From NCBI GenBank assembly GCA_020053795.1, contig JAGVMN010000021.1:1-64000 (forward strand): a stretch of DNA of 64,000 bases, given 5' to 3'. This DNA comes from Bacteroidia bacterium (GTDB taxonomy: Bacteria; Bacteroidota; Bacteroidia; NS11-12g; UBA9320). The translations under genes were made by a program, and so were the position numbers. Each line of letters begins with the position of its first letter. Position 1 is the first letter of the stretch. This document shows, one piece after another, positions 42,838-53,394 of the stretch. The notes under the pieces were generated by a model, which did not search any database, was not told the origin of the DNA, and was given only the letters and a program-made list of their open reading frames with translations.

Positions 42838-45278
42838 GCGAAAACTACAACCAATTTGCTGATCCGGAAAATGACGGTATAAACCTGAAGGCGATTCTCG
42901 GGGTTGCCAGAATACATTGGTATCTCTTTATAATAACCATGGCTTTAGGATTTGCCGGTGCCTGGCTCATCAACAGGTACACTACCCCCGTTTACATGGT
43001 GCAAAGTCAGATACTTTTGACCAACGAAGAAAAGGGCCGCAGTGGCATGGAAATATTAGGAGAGCAATCAATAGGCGGAAGCTTCAATCCCTTTGACCCC
43101 ACTTTCATCAATGATAAAATTCAAATCATTAAATCCAAGCAGTTTATTTCTGACATAGTAGATACGCTTAATTTTACCGAGCGATATTTTGAAGAAGGAG
43201 AAATAAACACTACTGAGAGATATCGCACCAACCCATTTAAAGCACAATTGGTCGTTAAAAATCCTTCAATTTATGGCGTCAATTTCAAAATTGTTTTCAA
43301 ATCTCCGCAAGTCTTCGAATTGTTTGCTGCTAATCAGGAAAATACCATTATCAAAAACACCTATCGCACAGGTTCATGGATTTATCATCCTTCGTTTAAC
43401 CTGAAAATTGACCTGCTCTTAAAGCCGGAATTTTTTAATGAAATAAAAGACGTCAAATTCCAATATATGTTATTGGAAAAGATCAATGTAGCATCTTATT
43501 ACTCTTCGGCCCTGATAATTGAACCTGTCAAAAGCACCAAATCTCTACAGCTTACCATTCAGGACAATACCCCTGAGAAAGCAGTGGATTTTCTTAACGA
43601 AATTGCCAATTCCTTCGTTCGAAAGGGTTTGGATGATAAAAACATTTATTTCGTTACCTCCCTTCAATTCATTAATAGCGAATTAAAAAAAGTTGAGCAA
43701 TCGCTCGACAGCCTCGAACTCGGTTTGGAGGCACTGAAGAAACAAAAAAAAATAGTTGATATACCGGCGAAGGCGAGCACTGTTATTGGCGAACTAACCT
43801 CTATTGAAGGTGAAAAATATGAACAGGAGTTGTTGTTAAAGAGTGCCTCAGCTCTAAGAACTTACATTTTGGAACATGTGGACCTTACCAATCTCGCACC
43901 GGCTACCTTTGGGATTACCGAACCCCTGTTGATTCCATATATTAACAAAGTTGCCGAAACCAATATTGTTTTCAACCGCGTCAGCAGAATATACCTTCCG
44001 GGCACAAAGAATTACAATGAAGCACTTGAGAATTACCGGAATGCCAAAGAACAACTTTTAGAAAGTGTTAAAAACGTGGAAATGGTCATTGGTCTTCAGG
44101 TGGATGAATACTCGAAGAAAGTAGGTCAATTGGAATCGGAAATCTCAAATATTCCGGCTGCCCAAAGACAATTCATTGGTTGGGAAAGAAAATTGGGTGT
44201 ACAGGAGAACATCTATCTTTTGCTGTTGGAAAAGAAGTTTGAATATGAAATTGCTCAATCAGGAAATAAAAGCGATTTCTCGGTTTTGAACGAAGCCGAG
44301 ATTATTGAACAAACCCAACCTGACACCCGGAGAAATTACATCATCGCCTTTATTCTGGCCTTGTTCATCCCATCGCTGATTCTGTTTTTGCGAATTTATT
44401 TCGACCGAAAACTTAGAAGCCGCGAACAAATTGAAAAAGGCACAAAAATTCCCTTTCTGGCTGCTATACCGCACCACAAGGGCGAAGCACAACTGGTCTT
44501 TTTGCAAAATTCAAAGTCTATTACGGCCGAGGCCTTCAGAAATTTAAGGTCGGCTATGAATTATATGTTGCCGGAAGACAACCGGTCAAAGGTTGTTTTG
44601 ATTACCTCAACGGTTGGTGGAGAGGGAAAGACCTTTTGTACACTTAATCTGGCCCACGTACTGGCCATTTCGGGTAAAACAGTTGTTATCCTTGGACTGG
44701 ACCTGAGAAAGCCCCGGTTGCACCTCAGTTTTGATATTAAAAATGAATCTGGAATGAGCAACTATTTGGTCGGAAGGGCAAAACTGGATGACGTTATTAA
44801 GACTACAGGTATTGACAATCTTGCCATCATACCTTCCGGCCCGGTGCCGCCCAACCCTTCTGAGCTAATTTTGAGTCAGCCTTTAAAAAATGCCATTACA
44901 GAATTAAAAAAGCGATATGACTATATTTTGCTCGATACTGCTCCTTTGGGATTGGTAACCGATGCAATTGACCTGATGGCTCTTTCCGATCTGACTTTAT
45001 ACATGATGCGTGAGAACTACAGTGAAGTTTCGTCGGTTGGGTTCCTTAATAGTTTGTTTGTTGATAAGAAACTCCTCAGGGTAGGTATCGTATTGAACGA
45101 TTCCACTTTCAGCGGGGCCAAATACGGCTACGGATATGGCGGTTACAGCTATGGGTATTCTTATGGATATGGATACGGTTACAATTATGGATATGGTTAT
45201 GGTTATTACGATGATCACGAGCAGGAAAAACCCTGGCATAATTTCATTACGGGCAGATATAGAAAGAAGTTTGATTAA
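42834..45278 (+). CDS. Wzc-like polysaccharide co-polymerase and tyrosine autokinase
   Basis: This 814-residue protein combines a Wzz-type membrane part (helices near 31-47 and 503-523 with a long periplasmic coiled coil between) and a C-terminal BY-kinase domain. Walker A is STVGGEGKTFCTLNLA near 590, Walker A' is ILGLDLRKPRL near 620, and Walker B is YILLDTAPLGLVTD near 700. The final 45 residues are a Tyr-Gly run (GYGGYSYGYSYGYGYGYNYG and continuing) before YYDDHEQEKPW. Such Tyr clusters are the autophosphorylation sites that switch the complex between assembly and export. It should work with the Wza-like lipoprotein encoded just before it. Confidence 0.94.
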   Translation: MSENYNQFADPENDGINLKAILGVARIHWYLFIITMALGFAGAWLINRYTTPVYMVQSQILLTNEEKGRSGMEILGEQSIGGSFNPFDPTFINDKIQIIKSKQFISDIVDTLNFTERYFEEGEINTTERYRTNPFKAQLVVKNPSIYGVNFKIVFKSPQVFELFAANQENTIIKNTYRTGSWIYHPSFNLKIDLLLKPEFFNEIKDVKFQYMLLEKINVASYYSSALIIEPVKSTKSLQLTIQDNTPEKAVDFLNEIANSFVRKGLDDKNIYFVTSLQFINSELKKVEQSLDSLELGLEALKKQKKIVDIPAKASTVIGELTSIEGEKYEQELLLKSASALRTYILEHVDLTNLAPATFGITEPLLIPYINKVAETNIVFNRVSRIYLPGTKNYNEALENYRNAKEQLLESVKNVEMVIGLQVDEYSKKVGQLESEISNIPAAQRQFIGWERKLGVQENIYLLLLEKKFEYEIAQSGNKSDFSVLNEAEIIEQTQPDTRRNYIIAFILALFIPSLILFLRIYFDRKLRSREQIEKGTKIPFLAAIPHHKGEAQLVFLQNSKSITAEAFRNLRSAMNYMLPEDNRSKVVLITSTVGGEGKTFCTLNLAHVLAISGKTVVILGLDLRKPRLHLSFDIKNESGMSNYLVGRAKLDDVIKTTGIDNLAIIPSGPVPPNPSELILSQPLKNAITELKKRYDYILLDTAPLGLVTDAIDLMALSDLTLYMMRENYSEVSSVGFLNSLFVDKKLLRVGIVLNDSTFSGAKYGYGYGGYSYGYSYGYGYGYNYGYGYGYYDDHEQEKPWHNFITGRYRKKFD

Positions 45279-45315
45279 AGTTTGATCACCCGAGAACGGA
45301 CAAACCTTTTTTTTT

Positions 45316-47235
45316 CTAATTCACCTCATCCAACCCAATCAACTGCTCCAAAACCTCATCGTAGGCCTGACTCATCGTATCTTTTTTTGAAAGAAGTTTT
45401 TGATGTTCAGTAGCCAATCGGTGCATTTGTTTGTGATCTGAAATGATCTTCGGATTACTCAGTTGTTCTTCTATATTCTGGATGGAGGATGAGATGAAGA
45501 TCAACTTGGTTTCCAAATCCTCCAATTGTTTTTCCATCAGTCGTATTTTCTTTTGGCGTTCTTTTTCTTCGTAGTCTTTGGGTTTTTGCTTTTTTTCTTC
45601 AACCATTTCTTTTTGAGTGTTCTTAAAAGGAACTGGCTCGTTTCTCTTTTTGTTCCAAACCTCCCATTCCTCGTATGTTCCAGGGTATTCCTTAAGTTCC
45701 TGATTTTCGATCCACCAGATTTTATTGGATATCTGACCGAGGAAATACCGGTCGTGGGAAACAACCACAAAAGTACCCTCATAGTTTTGCAAAGCCTGAA
45801 TCAGAATTTCAACCGATTGCATATCCAAGTGGTTAGTAGGTTCATCCAGCAAAAGGAAATTGGCTTCGCTCACCAGAGTCTTGGCCAAAGCCACCCTTGC
45901 CTTTTCACCCCCCGAAAGCACTTTTATTTTCTTGAAGACGTCATCGCCATGAAAAAGAAAACAGCCCAGGACACTACGCAATTCACCTTCCGGTTTATTC
46001 GGTGCAAAATCTTTCAACTCCTGCAACACTTCATTTTCCAGATGAAGTGATTCCAACTGATGTTGTGCGTAAAAAGAGGTGATGACATTGTAAGTGTTTT
46101 CTCGTTTCCCCTCGAAAGGTTCTCTGCCGGCAATAATCCTCAAAACAGTAGATTTCCCTTTTCCATTGGCCCCGATCAGGGCTATTTTATCACCCTTTTC
46201 GATTTCAATTTTGGATTTGTTTAGAATCACCTGCTGCCCGTACTGCTTGTGAACGTCTTTAAGAGATGTAACAAGTTTACCGGATTGTTGCTTGACAGTA
46301 AACCTCAGGTTCATGCCCGATGTATCGCGTTCTGTTTCGCCAATCAAATCAAGCTTGTCCAGCATTTTGACACGGCTCTGAACTGCTGTAGCTTTACTTG
46401 CTTTGGCCCGAAATCGGTCAATGAATTTTTGCTGTTCCTTGATGTATTGCTGCTGATTCTCGAAACTGCGTTGCTGCAATTCATCACGCATTTCTTTCTG
46501 TTCCAGAAAACTGTCGTAGTTGCCTACCCAGTGGTAAATTTTCAGGTTGGCAATTTCCACTATTTTCGTCACCATGCGGTTGAGGAAATAACGGTCGTGG
46601 GAAACAACAACCACCGTTCCAGGATAGCCCTGCAAATAGTTTTCGAGCCATTCGATAGAAGGTAAATCCAGATGGTTAGTGGGCTCATCGAGCATCAGTA
46701 ACATGGGTTCCTGCAAAAGCATTTGAGCGAGAATCACCCGCATACGCCAGCCGCCGGAAAATTCATCGAGTGGGCGTTCCAAATCATCTGATGTAAATCC
46801 GAGGCCTTCCAGCACTTCTTCGGTTTTGCTATGGATTCTGTATCCGTCCAGATGCTCATACGCTTCTTGTTTTTCGGCCAGTTTGTGCATGATTTCATCA
46901 CTGTGATCCGTTTCCATCCGATGGAGCAGAATGTCAATTTCTTTATGGATTGCTAGTGCTTCTGAAAAAGCCTTCATAGCCACATCCACAATCTTTTCAT
47001 TACTTACAAAGCTCAACAGGTCCTGATTCAAAAAACCAATGGTCAGGTTTTTAAGCCCGCTCATCTCTCCTTCGCGGAGTTCGTATTCGCCGGTGATGAT
47101 GCGAAGCAGCGTTGATTTCCCTGTGCCGTTTTTACCAACCAGTCCGATGCGTTCGCCGGGCTTGATATGCCATGAAGCATTCTTGTAGAGGTAACGCCCT
47201 CCGAATTCGAATGAAATATTATTGAGTGCTAACAA
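45316..47235 (-). CDS. ABC-F family ATPase (translation factor type)
   Basis: A 639-residue protein with two ABC domains and no membrane segment, as in Uup/YbiT/EttA. Walker A motifs are GKNGTGKSTLL and GANGKGKSTVL, signatures are FSGGWRMRVILAQ and LSGGEKARVALAK, and both Walker B motifs end in DEPTNHLD. The P-site linker between domains (QKFIDRFRAKASKATAVQSR) and a C-terminal coiled coil with basic and acidic stretches are present. ABC-F proteins act on the ribosomal E site; the long C-terminal arm resembles the Uup/YdiF branch. It is convergent with wzc, with a T-rich hairpin-like stretch at about 45280-45315 between them. Confidence 0.92.
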   Translation of the reverse strand: MLALNNISFEFGGRYLYKNASWHIKPGERIGLVGKNGTGKSTLLRIITGEYELREGEMSGLKNLTIGFLNQDLLSFVSNEKIVDVAMKAFSEALAIHKEIDILLHRMETDHSDEIMHKLAEKQEAYEHLDGYRIHSKTEEVLEGLGFTSDDLERPLDEFSGGWRMRVILAQMLLQEPMLLMLDEPTNHLDLPSIEWLENYLQGYPGTVVVVSHDRYFLNRMVTKIVEIANLKIYHWVGNYDSFLEQKEMRDELQQRSFENQQQYIKEQQKFIDRFRAKASKATAVQSRVKMLDKLDLIGETERDTSGMNLRFTVKQQSGKLVTSLKDVHKQYGQQVILNKSKIEIEKGDKIALIGANGKGKSTVLRIIAGREPFEGKRENTYNVITSFYAQHQLESLHLENEVLQELKDFAPNKPEGELRSVLGCFLFHGDDVFKKIKVLSGGEKARVALAKTLVSEANFLLLDEPTNHLDMQSVEILIQALQNYEGTFVVVSHDRYFLGQISNKIWWIENQELKEYPGTYEEWEVWNKKRNEPVPFKNTQKEMVEEKKQKPKDYEEKERQKKIRLMEKQLEDLETKLIFISSSIQNIEEQLSNPKIISDHKQMHRLATEHQKLLSKKDTMSQAYDEVLEQLIGLDEVN

Positions 47236-47395
47236 ATGAAGTTATGAGTTATTAATTATAAGTTATGAATTTACGATTGACGATTTTTGATATAAGATTT
47301 GACCATTTCTAAATCCGATGGCTATCGGTTCAATAAATCGTTAATCGATATTCATAAATCTTTTATTATTACTTCAAAGCCTTAAGTGATCTTGC

Positions 47396-48604
47396 TTAAT
47401 CCAGTTCATGTCCCATTTTCTGCTTCTTGGTATTGAGGTAAAAGGCGTTGTGGGGATTGGGTTTTATTTTCAGATGGACGTTTTCCACGATCTCCAGCCC
47501 ATAGCCCATTAGTCCGGTTCTTTTTTTTGGATTGTTTGACAACAGTCGCATTTTGGTGACACCCAGATCGCGGAGGATTTGAGCACCAACCCCGTAGTCT
47601 CTCTGATCCATCAGAAAACCAAGTTCGATGTTGGCATCCACCGTATCCATTCCCGACTCCTGTAGCTTGTAGGCTTTCAGTTTGTTCATCAGGCCAATTC
47701 CTCTTCCTTCCTGGTTCATATAGACCAGCACTCCTTTGCCTTCTTCTTCTATCATGTTCAGTGCCTGATGCAATTGTTCACCGCAATCGCACCTGCAAGA
47801 CCCGAAGATGTCTCCGGTGAGGCAGGATGAATGCACGCGTACCAAGATCGGTTCGTCAGGTTCCCAGGTTCCCTTGACCAAAGCCAGATGCGGCTGACCA
47901 TTGTTCAATTGTTTGAAGGCCACCAGATCGAAATCACCGAATGAAGTGGGCATTTCTATAGATAACTCCCTTTCTATGAGTGATTCTTTTTCGAGACGGT
48001 ATTTGATCAGGTCGGCAATAGAAATCACTTTTAGGCTAAACTTTTCGGCCACTTTGTAAAGATCAGGAAGTCGGGCCATAGACCCGTCGTCATTCATGAT
48101 TTCCACCAGACACCCCGCCGGTTCGAACCCGGCAAGTTTGGCCAGATCAATCGAGGCCTCTGTATGGCCAACTCTTCTAAGAACACCTTCTGTTTTGGCT
48201 TTTAACGGAAAGATATGTCCGGGTTTGCCTAGGTCGTCTTTTTTTGTGTTTGGATCAACAAGGGCTTGAATGGTTTTGGCCCTGTCGGGTGCCGAAATCC
48301 CGGTTGTACATCCATGGCCCAAAAGGTCAACCGAAACAGTAAAGGGGGTGGCATGCAGGGCTGTATTGTTACCTACCATTAGTTCGAGACCCAATTCCTC
48401 ACAACGTTCTTCGGTAAGAGGCACACAAATGAGACCCCGTCCCTCGCGGGCCATGAAGTTAATCATTTCCGGTGTGATATTTCTGGCAGCAGTAACGAAG
48501 TCGCCTTCATTCTCCCGGTCTTCATCATCCACCACTATTACCACCTTTCCATGCCTGATTTCCTCAATGGCAGATTCGATATCGTCTAATTTATTTTTTG
48601 GCAC
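47396..48604 (-). CDS. ribBA: RibBA: DHBP synthase and GTP cyclohydrolase II
   Basis: This bifunctional enzyme makes both riboflavin precursors: 3,4-dihydroxy-2-butanone 4-phosphate from ribulose 5-phosphate, and the pyrimidine intermediate from GTP. The 402 residues carry the RibB half first ([12 protein letters not shown] near 26-37, [13 protein letters not shown]) and the RibA half second (zinc site [15 protein letters not shown] with three Cys, and [13 protein letters not shown]). Both active sites look complete. The start is a GTG at 48602-48604. TAATTTTG on the minus strand at 48628-48635 is the probable -7 box. I see no FMN riboswitch in the short leader. It stands alone. Confidence 0.95.
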   Translation of the reverse strand: MPKNKLDDIESAIEEIRHGKVVIVVDDEDRENEGDFVTAARNITPEMINFMAREGRGLICVPLTEERCEELGLELMVGNNTALHATPFTVSVDLLGHGCTTGISAPDRAKTIQALVDPNTKKDDLGKPGHIFPLKAKTEGVLRRVGHTEASIDLAKLAGFEPAGCLVEIMNDDGSMARLPDLYKVAEKFSLKVISIADLIKYRLEKESLIERELSIEMPTSFGDFDLVAFKQLNNGQPHLALVKGTWEPDEPILVRVHSSCLTGDIFGSCRCDCGEQLHQALNMIEEEGKGVLVYMNQEGRGIGLMNKLKAYKLQESGMDTVDANIELGFLMDQRDYGVGAQILRDLGVTKMRLLSNNPKKRTGLMGYGLEIVENVHLKIKPNPHNAFYLNTKKQKMGHELD

Positions 48605-48627
48605 AACACTCTTTTAGAAATTTTGTG

Positions 48628-48635
48628 CAAAATTA
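48628..48635 (-). promoter_or_regulatory. -7 box of ribBA
   Basis: The minus strand reads TAATTTTG, a perfect match to TAnnTTTG, 23 bp before the GTG start. The leader would be too short (about 20 nt) for a riboswitch. Confidence 0.5.
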
Positions 48636-48768
48636 ACTTATTTATAGGCGATATTGTTTTAAAGAGGTTGGCATTGTTCAGACTATCTTTTTATGGTTGG
48701 TGTTATCTCAAAGCCCACCCTCTCAAGACGCAAGCGAGAGCTTGGTTTCTGTCTTTATAGGGCCTGAA

Positions 48769-51700
48769 CTATTCTGCCAACCTTTTCGCCAGTCTTCCCA
48801 GTCTCACTTTTGCTTTTAGAGCTATCAGATACATAGCAGGTACTAAAACCAGTGTCAGGAAAGTGGCAAAGCCTAACCCGAATATCATGGTCCAACTCAA
48901 AGGTCCCCAAAAGGCAACGCTGTCGCCACCAAAGAAAACATGAGGATTCAGTTCGGTGAACATGGTCACAAAGTCTATATTCAGACCTACCGCTAATGGC
49001 ACCAATCCCAGAATGGTTGCAGAGGCGGTAAGTATTACGGGTGTCATACGTATTCTGCCTGCCTCAAGGATAGCCGCTACGGGTTCCATCCCCTGTTCTA
49101 TCAGATGATCCGTAAACTCTACCAGCAATATTCCATTTCGAACCACGATACCAGCCAGGGCGACAATTCCAATACCCGTCATCAGAGCTGAAAATTCCAT
49201 CCTGAATATAACAAAACCAAGTAAAACCCCAATAATACTGAATATAATTTCCGTTAGAATGATTAGGGGTTTGCTGATAGAGTTGAATTGGGTTACGAGA
49301 ATTAAAATGATCAGTCCGACAGAAATCAAAAGAGCCATTGCCAAAAAGGATATGGTTTCTTTTTGTTCTTCCTGCTCCCCTCCCATTTTTATCGTAATTG
49401 ATTCAGACTTTGGGAACCCGTTTACAGCATCGTTTACCAACGCAACCACTTCATTAGCATTATAGTCACTCAAGACATTTGAGGACAGTGTTACCAGGCG
49501 TTTCTGGTTTTTGCGTTTGATGCCGCCGTAAGTATTGCTGTAATGAATGTCGGCAACAGAACTCAAAGGTACCTGCCGGATCAGTCCGCCCATATTCATG
49601 TCCCTGTATGAAATCTTCAGGTTCATCAACTGATTGATGTTTGAACGCTGACCGGCATTATATCGTAGCACTATGGGATACTCATCATTGGCATCCTTAA
49701 ACTTTGATATCTCTTTGCCGTAAACGGCTGTTCTTATTTCCGACCCAATTTGCCCGGTGCTGATTCCTTCCCTGTTTGCCCTTTCCCTGTCAATGTCAAT
49801 TACAATTTCAGGTTTAATGTTGACTAAATCAGACTTCAGTTCCTCCACTCCTTCTATATTGATGCTGTCCAAATACCTTTTCATACTTGAACTTGCAGCG
49901 ATCAATTCTTCGAAATCATCACCGGAAATCTCAATACTGATGGGCTTTTGAATCGGTGGGCCATTGGCCTCTTTGCCTACTGTAACAATTGCTCCGGGAA
50001 TCCCCTTCACGGCATCTCTGATTGTGTCAAGGTAATCCTGAGTTGACTTTCCGTTACGCTTATCGAACTGAACAAACGAAACCGAAACTTTGGCTTTATT
50101 GCTCGCTACACTGTTATCGTTTTCCTGAGGGTCGGTTGCCCCAACAGCAACGTTCGAAATAACTGATTCAACAAGAGGATTGTTCTGGCCGATGACTCCG
50201 TAAATCCTCTTTTCCACTTCTCTGGTGACTTCATCTGTATAAACCTGATCGGTGCCCACGGGCAGGGTAATGTAGGCATAAACAAAATGGGGTTCGCCCG
50301 CCGGAAAGAAACTGGAGCCCGGGCTGAAAAATATCACTAAACCCCCTGAAATGATGAGCAAACAAAATGTGCCGAGTAATAACCAAATGGGTCGCAAACC
50401 TTTCAGGCACCATTTTAACACATTACCATAGCGATTTTGAAATTCAGGCCAAACATTTTTTTGGAACTTGTTGACCAACTCATTCAGCAGGTACTTACTT
50501 ATAAGATAGACAAGAAGCATTGTGACAATAAAATTGCCACCTCCAAAATTGCCTGATAGATACATCATTGCAGAAACAGCGAGAAAAATAACAGTAATTA
50601 TTTTCGTCCCCTTTCTACTCTTGCGTTTTACTTCCGGATCATCGGGGTCTCTGTGTGGTTTCATAAACTGAACAGCAAAAACGGGATTGATCACATAGGC
50701 AACCACCAAAGAAGCCAGCAATGTTACGATCAGTGTAACCGGTAAAAAGAACATAAACTTTCCAATAATTCCTTGCCAGAAAGCCAATGGAATAAATGGG
50801 GCCAAAGTTGTTAGAGTGCCAGATAAAACCGGTTTAAATACTTCTCCTGCTGCATGCTTGGCTGCAATTTTAATAGGTACTTTGCCATTGTCAAATACAC
50901 GGTGAGTGTTTTCAATTACCACAATCGCATCATCTACTACTATTCCTAAAGCTAATAGGAATGCAAATAACACGATCATGTTTAGACTAAACCCTATAGT
51001 TGGGAAAACAAGAAATGCTATGAAACACGAAAGTGGTACTGACAGAGCAACGAAAAAAGCATTTGTAATTCCCATGAAAAACATGAGAATAAAAGTGACC
51101 AATATAAACCCGATAATGATGGTATTAATCAAATCGTGTAACGTGACACGTGTATCATGACTTTGGTCTCCGGTCAAAACAACTTTCAGGTCTTTGGGAA
51201 ATTTGGTAGCCTGCAGGTCAGAGACAATCTCCCTGCATTTATCACTTGCTTCTATCAGATTCTCTCCGCTCCTTTTCAAAACATTAAGTGTCAAAACATT
51301 TTTATGATCCAAACGGGCAAAGCTCTCCTGTTCTTTGGAAGCATCTTTAACAGTGGCAATATCGCGAAGATAAACCGATGCTCCACTCATACCGTTTATT
51401 GACAAGTCCCTGATCTGATCAATATTTGAAAATTCACCTGAAATACTGAGCGTCCGCTGCATGTTATCCATTTTCATATTGCCGCCCGATATGCGGAGGT
51501 TCTCAAAAGCAACTGCCGATTCGATATCCCGTAAAGTAATATTGGCCGCTTCCATCTTATACATGTCAACGTCAATCTGAATTTCCCGGTCAAGAGCACC
51601 AACGAGATCTACTCTCGTTATTTCTCCAAGTGCTTCTATTTTGTCCTCGGCCATTTCAGCATATTTTTTCAGTTGATTCAGATCATAGTCTCCCGAAATG

Positions 51701-52158
51701 TTGACAAACAAGATGGGCATTTCTGCAAAATCAAACTCCATTACGGTCGGTTCTTTTGGGAGGTCTGAAGGTAAATCGGGCCTTGCTTTATCAACGGCAT
51801 CTTTGACTTTTCTCTTGGCCTCCGTTACGTCAACATCTGTATTGAATTCTACCATTACCATTGAGAAATCCTGCACGGAATTGCTAGTGAGTTTCTTTAC
51901 GCCGGTGATAGATTTAATCTGCTTTTCAATGGGTTTGGTTACCAGATTTTCAATATCTGCAGGTGCCGATCCCGGATATATGGTGTTCACCATTATGGTT
52001 GGTATTACAATGTCCGGGAATTTCTCTTTGGGTAGTGATATGTAAGAGAATATTCCGGCGAAGATTAGTATCACGGTAATAATAAAAATGCTCGTTTTAT
52101 TGTCTATAGACCAAGAGCTCGCAAAAAACTCCTTAGTCCCTTTTCTATTTTCTTCCAT
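48769..52158 (-). CDS. RND-family efflux transporter (HAE1/AcrB-like)
   Basis: A 1129-residue inner-membrane pump with two halves of six helices and large periplasmic loops. The N-terminal helix is followed by PKEKFPDIVIPTIMVNTIYP, the usual start of the porter domain. The proton-relay helix carries ALGIVVDDAIVVIENTHRVF near 410-430, and the matching helix of the second half has GIGIVALAGIVVRNGILLV near 1010. It is longer than AcrB by about 80 residues, partly in a hydrophobic segment around 505-560. It is the last gene of TetR, TolC, adaptor, pump. Substrates cannot be predicted. Confidence 0.94.
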   Translation of the reverse strand: MEENRKGTKEFFASSWSIDNKTSIFIITVILIFAGIFSYISLPKEKFPDIVIPTIMVNTIYPGSAPADIENLVTKPIEKQIKSITGVKKLTSNSVQDFSMVMVEFNTDVDVTEAKRKVKDAVDKARPDLPSDLPKEPTVMEFDFAEMPILFVNISGDYDLNQLKKYAEMAEDKIEALGEITRVDLVGALDREIQIDVDMYKMEAANITLRDIESAVAFENLRISGGNMKMDNMQRTLSISGEFSNIDQIRDLSINGMSGASVYLRDIATVKDASKEQESFARLDHKNVLTLNVLKRSGENLIEASDKCREIVSDLQATKFPKDLKVVLTGDQSHDTRVTLHDLINTIIIGFILVTFILMFFMGITNAFFVALSVPLSCFIAFLVFPTIGFSLNMIVLFAFLLALGIVVDDAIVVIENTHRVFDNGKVPIKIAAKHAAGEVFKPVLSGTLTTLAPFIPLAFWQGIIGKFMFFLPVTLIVTLLASLVVAYVINPVFAVQFMKPHRDPDDPEVKRKSRKGTKIITVIFLAVSAMMYLSGNFGGGNFIVTMLLVYLISKYLLNELVNKFQKNVWPEFQNRYGNVLKWCLKGLRPIWLLLGTFCLLIISGGLVIFFSPGSSFFPAGEPHFVYAYITLPVGTDQVYTDEVTREVEKRIYGVIGQNNPLVESVISNVAVGATDPQENDNSVASNKAKVSVSFVQFDKRNGKSTQDYLDTIRDAVKGIPGAIVTVGKEANGPPIQKPISIEISGDDFEELIAASSSMKRYLDSINIEGVEELKSDLVNIKPEIVIDIDRERANREGISTGQIGSEIRTAVYGKEISKFKDANDEYPIVLRYNAGQRSNINQLMNLKISYRDMNMGGLIRQVPLSSVADIHYSNTYGGIKRKNQKRLVTLSSNVLSDYNANEVVALVNDAVNGFPKSESITIKMGGEQEEQKETISFLAMALLISVGLIILILVTQFNSISKPLIILTEIIFSIIGVLLGFVIFRMEFSALMTGIGIVALAGIVVRNGILLVEFTDHLIEQGMEPVAAILEAGRIRMTPVILTASATILGLVPLAVGLNIDFVTMFTELNPHVFFGGDSVAFWGPLSWTMIFGLGFATFLTLVLVPAMYLIALKAKVRLGRLAKRLAE

Positions 52159-52218
52159 TGCGTTCGGTCTAATAATAATTTATGCTAATGAGGTATAAGG
52201 CTATAAATGATTCTTTTC

Positions 52219-53355
52219 TCAAAATTTTATTTCGTCACCATCCTCTAAATCCTGATAGCCAACCATAATCAACTGATCCCCGATGTTCAGGCCTGATACT
52301 ATTTCGGTTTGGCCGTTGTAAGTCATCGCCGCAATCACTTTCCTTTTCGTCGCTCTCGTCTTGCCATTTTTGGTTTCTGCGATCATCACATAGTTATCGG
52401 TTCCAACAGTACGAATGGTATTCACGGGCACCACGACGGCTTTTTCGTTTGTATAGTTGATAATTTTTATTTTCGCCATCATATTGGGTTTGTAATCAAC
52501 ATTACTCTCCAAAGGAATTTCTATGTTGAAAGATCTGGTTAAGGGGTCAATCACTCTTGACGAATAGTTGACCTGTCCATCAACTTCCTTTTCTAAATCA
52601 GGAAAAGACAATTTCACCTTATTCCCTTGCTTGATCTTGCCTGCAAACGACTCGGCTACCTCAGCTTTAATTTTCAGCTTATTGGAATTGACAATCCTGA
52701 AACAAGGAAATCCGGGAGCTACTATCTGCCCGGTTTTTGCATAAATTTCATCAACAACACCTTCAATTGGTGCTTTTATTTTGGCCAATTCAATCTGTTC
52801 CTTTGTAGTTGTCAAGCGTTTTTGCAGAGCCTCATAATTGTTCTTGGCAGTGAGGTATTGAACCTCAGAACCTATTTTTTGCTCCCATAGATTCTTTTGC
52901 TTATTAAAAATGGTTTTGGTAAAATCTACCTGCTGCTTCAATTCGCTCAACGCTGATGAAGAAACTGAATGATCTATCTCGCCCAGTATCTGACCTTTTG
53001 CCACGGTTTGCCCTACCACCACATTTATTTTTTGAAGTGTTCCGGGTATTTCGCCACTTACATTGGTATTTTCCTCTGCATCTACCTTTCCCATTATTTC
53101 AATGTAATTGGTAAATGACCGGGCTTCAACAGCTTCTATAACTACTAACTTTGCTTTTGATCGGGCGGCCGCATTGGTGTCAAGCTTTGCAATTTCGGTC
53201 TCAAGCTTCGTTATCTGGTCGTTCAGTTTTTTCCTTTCGCTCTTCAGCTTTTCCAGTTCTTCTTTCTTTTTTCCGAGAGGACTATCGTCTGATTTTCCAC
53301 AGCCCGCCATCAAAGCAATGGCAATAATGAAGGACAATTGTTTTAAATGTTTCAT
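52219..53355 (-). CDS. RND efflux periplasmic adaptor (HlyD/AcrA-like lipoprotein)
   Basis: This 378-residue membrane-fusion protein has a lipoprotein leader (QLSFIIAIALMAGCG, Cys at 19). A long coiled coil near 25-62 comes first (KKEELEKLKSERKKLNDQIT), an unusual position that precedes the lipoyl half-motifs (GQTVAKGQILGEIDHSVSSS near 117-136, and IKAPIEGVVDEIY). Beta-barrel and membrane-proximal domains follow. It would connect the RND pump with the TolC-like channel. The pump starts 60 bp downstream and the TolC gene ends 39 bp upstream, so all are in one operon. Confidence 0.92.
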   Translation of the reverse strand: MKHLKQLSFIIAIALMAGCGKSDDSPLGKKKEELEKLKSERKKLNDQITKLETEIAKLDTNAAARSKAKLVVIEAVEARSFTNYIEIMGKVDAEENTNVSGEIPGTLQKINVVVGQTVAKGQILGEIDHSVSSSALSELKQQVDFTKTIFNKQKNLWEQKIGSEVQYLTAKNNYEALQKRLTTTKEQIELAKIKAPIEGVVDEIYAKTGQIVAPGFPCFRIVNSNKLKIKAEVAESFAGKIKQGNKVKLSFPDLEKEVDGQVNYSSRVIDPLTRSFNIEIPLESNVDYKPNMMAKIKIINYTNEKAVVVPVNTIRTVGTDNYVMIAETKNGKTRATKRKVIAAMTYNGQTEIVSGLNIGDQLIMVGYQDLEDGDEIKF

Positions 53356-53394
53356 TGTTAATCGTTAGTTTAAAGGAGTTAATTTAATTGGATG

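Noticed and set aside
45280-45315. Terminator after the Wzc gene
   Set aside because: GTTTG/CAAAC stem of only 5 bp with a 16-nt loop before nine T; too weak to list as a feature.
45526-46050. 174-codon plus-strand frame opposite the ABC-F gene
   Set aside because: Shadow frame dominated by Phe and Leu; the sense gene has complete motifs.
48605-48768. FMN riboswitch upstream of ribBA
   Set aside because: The -7 box leaves a leader of only about 20 nt and I see no RFN-type conserved segments.
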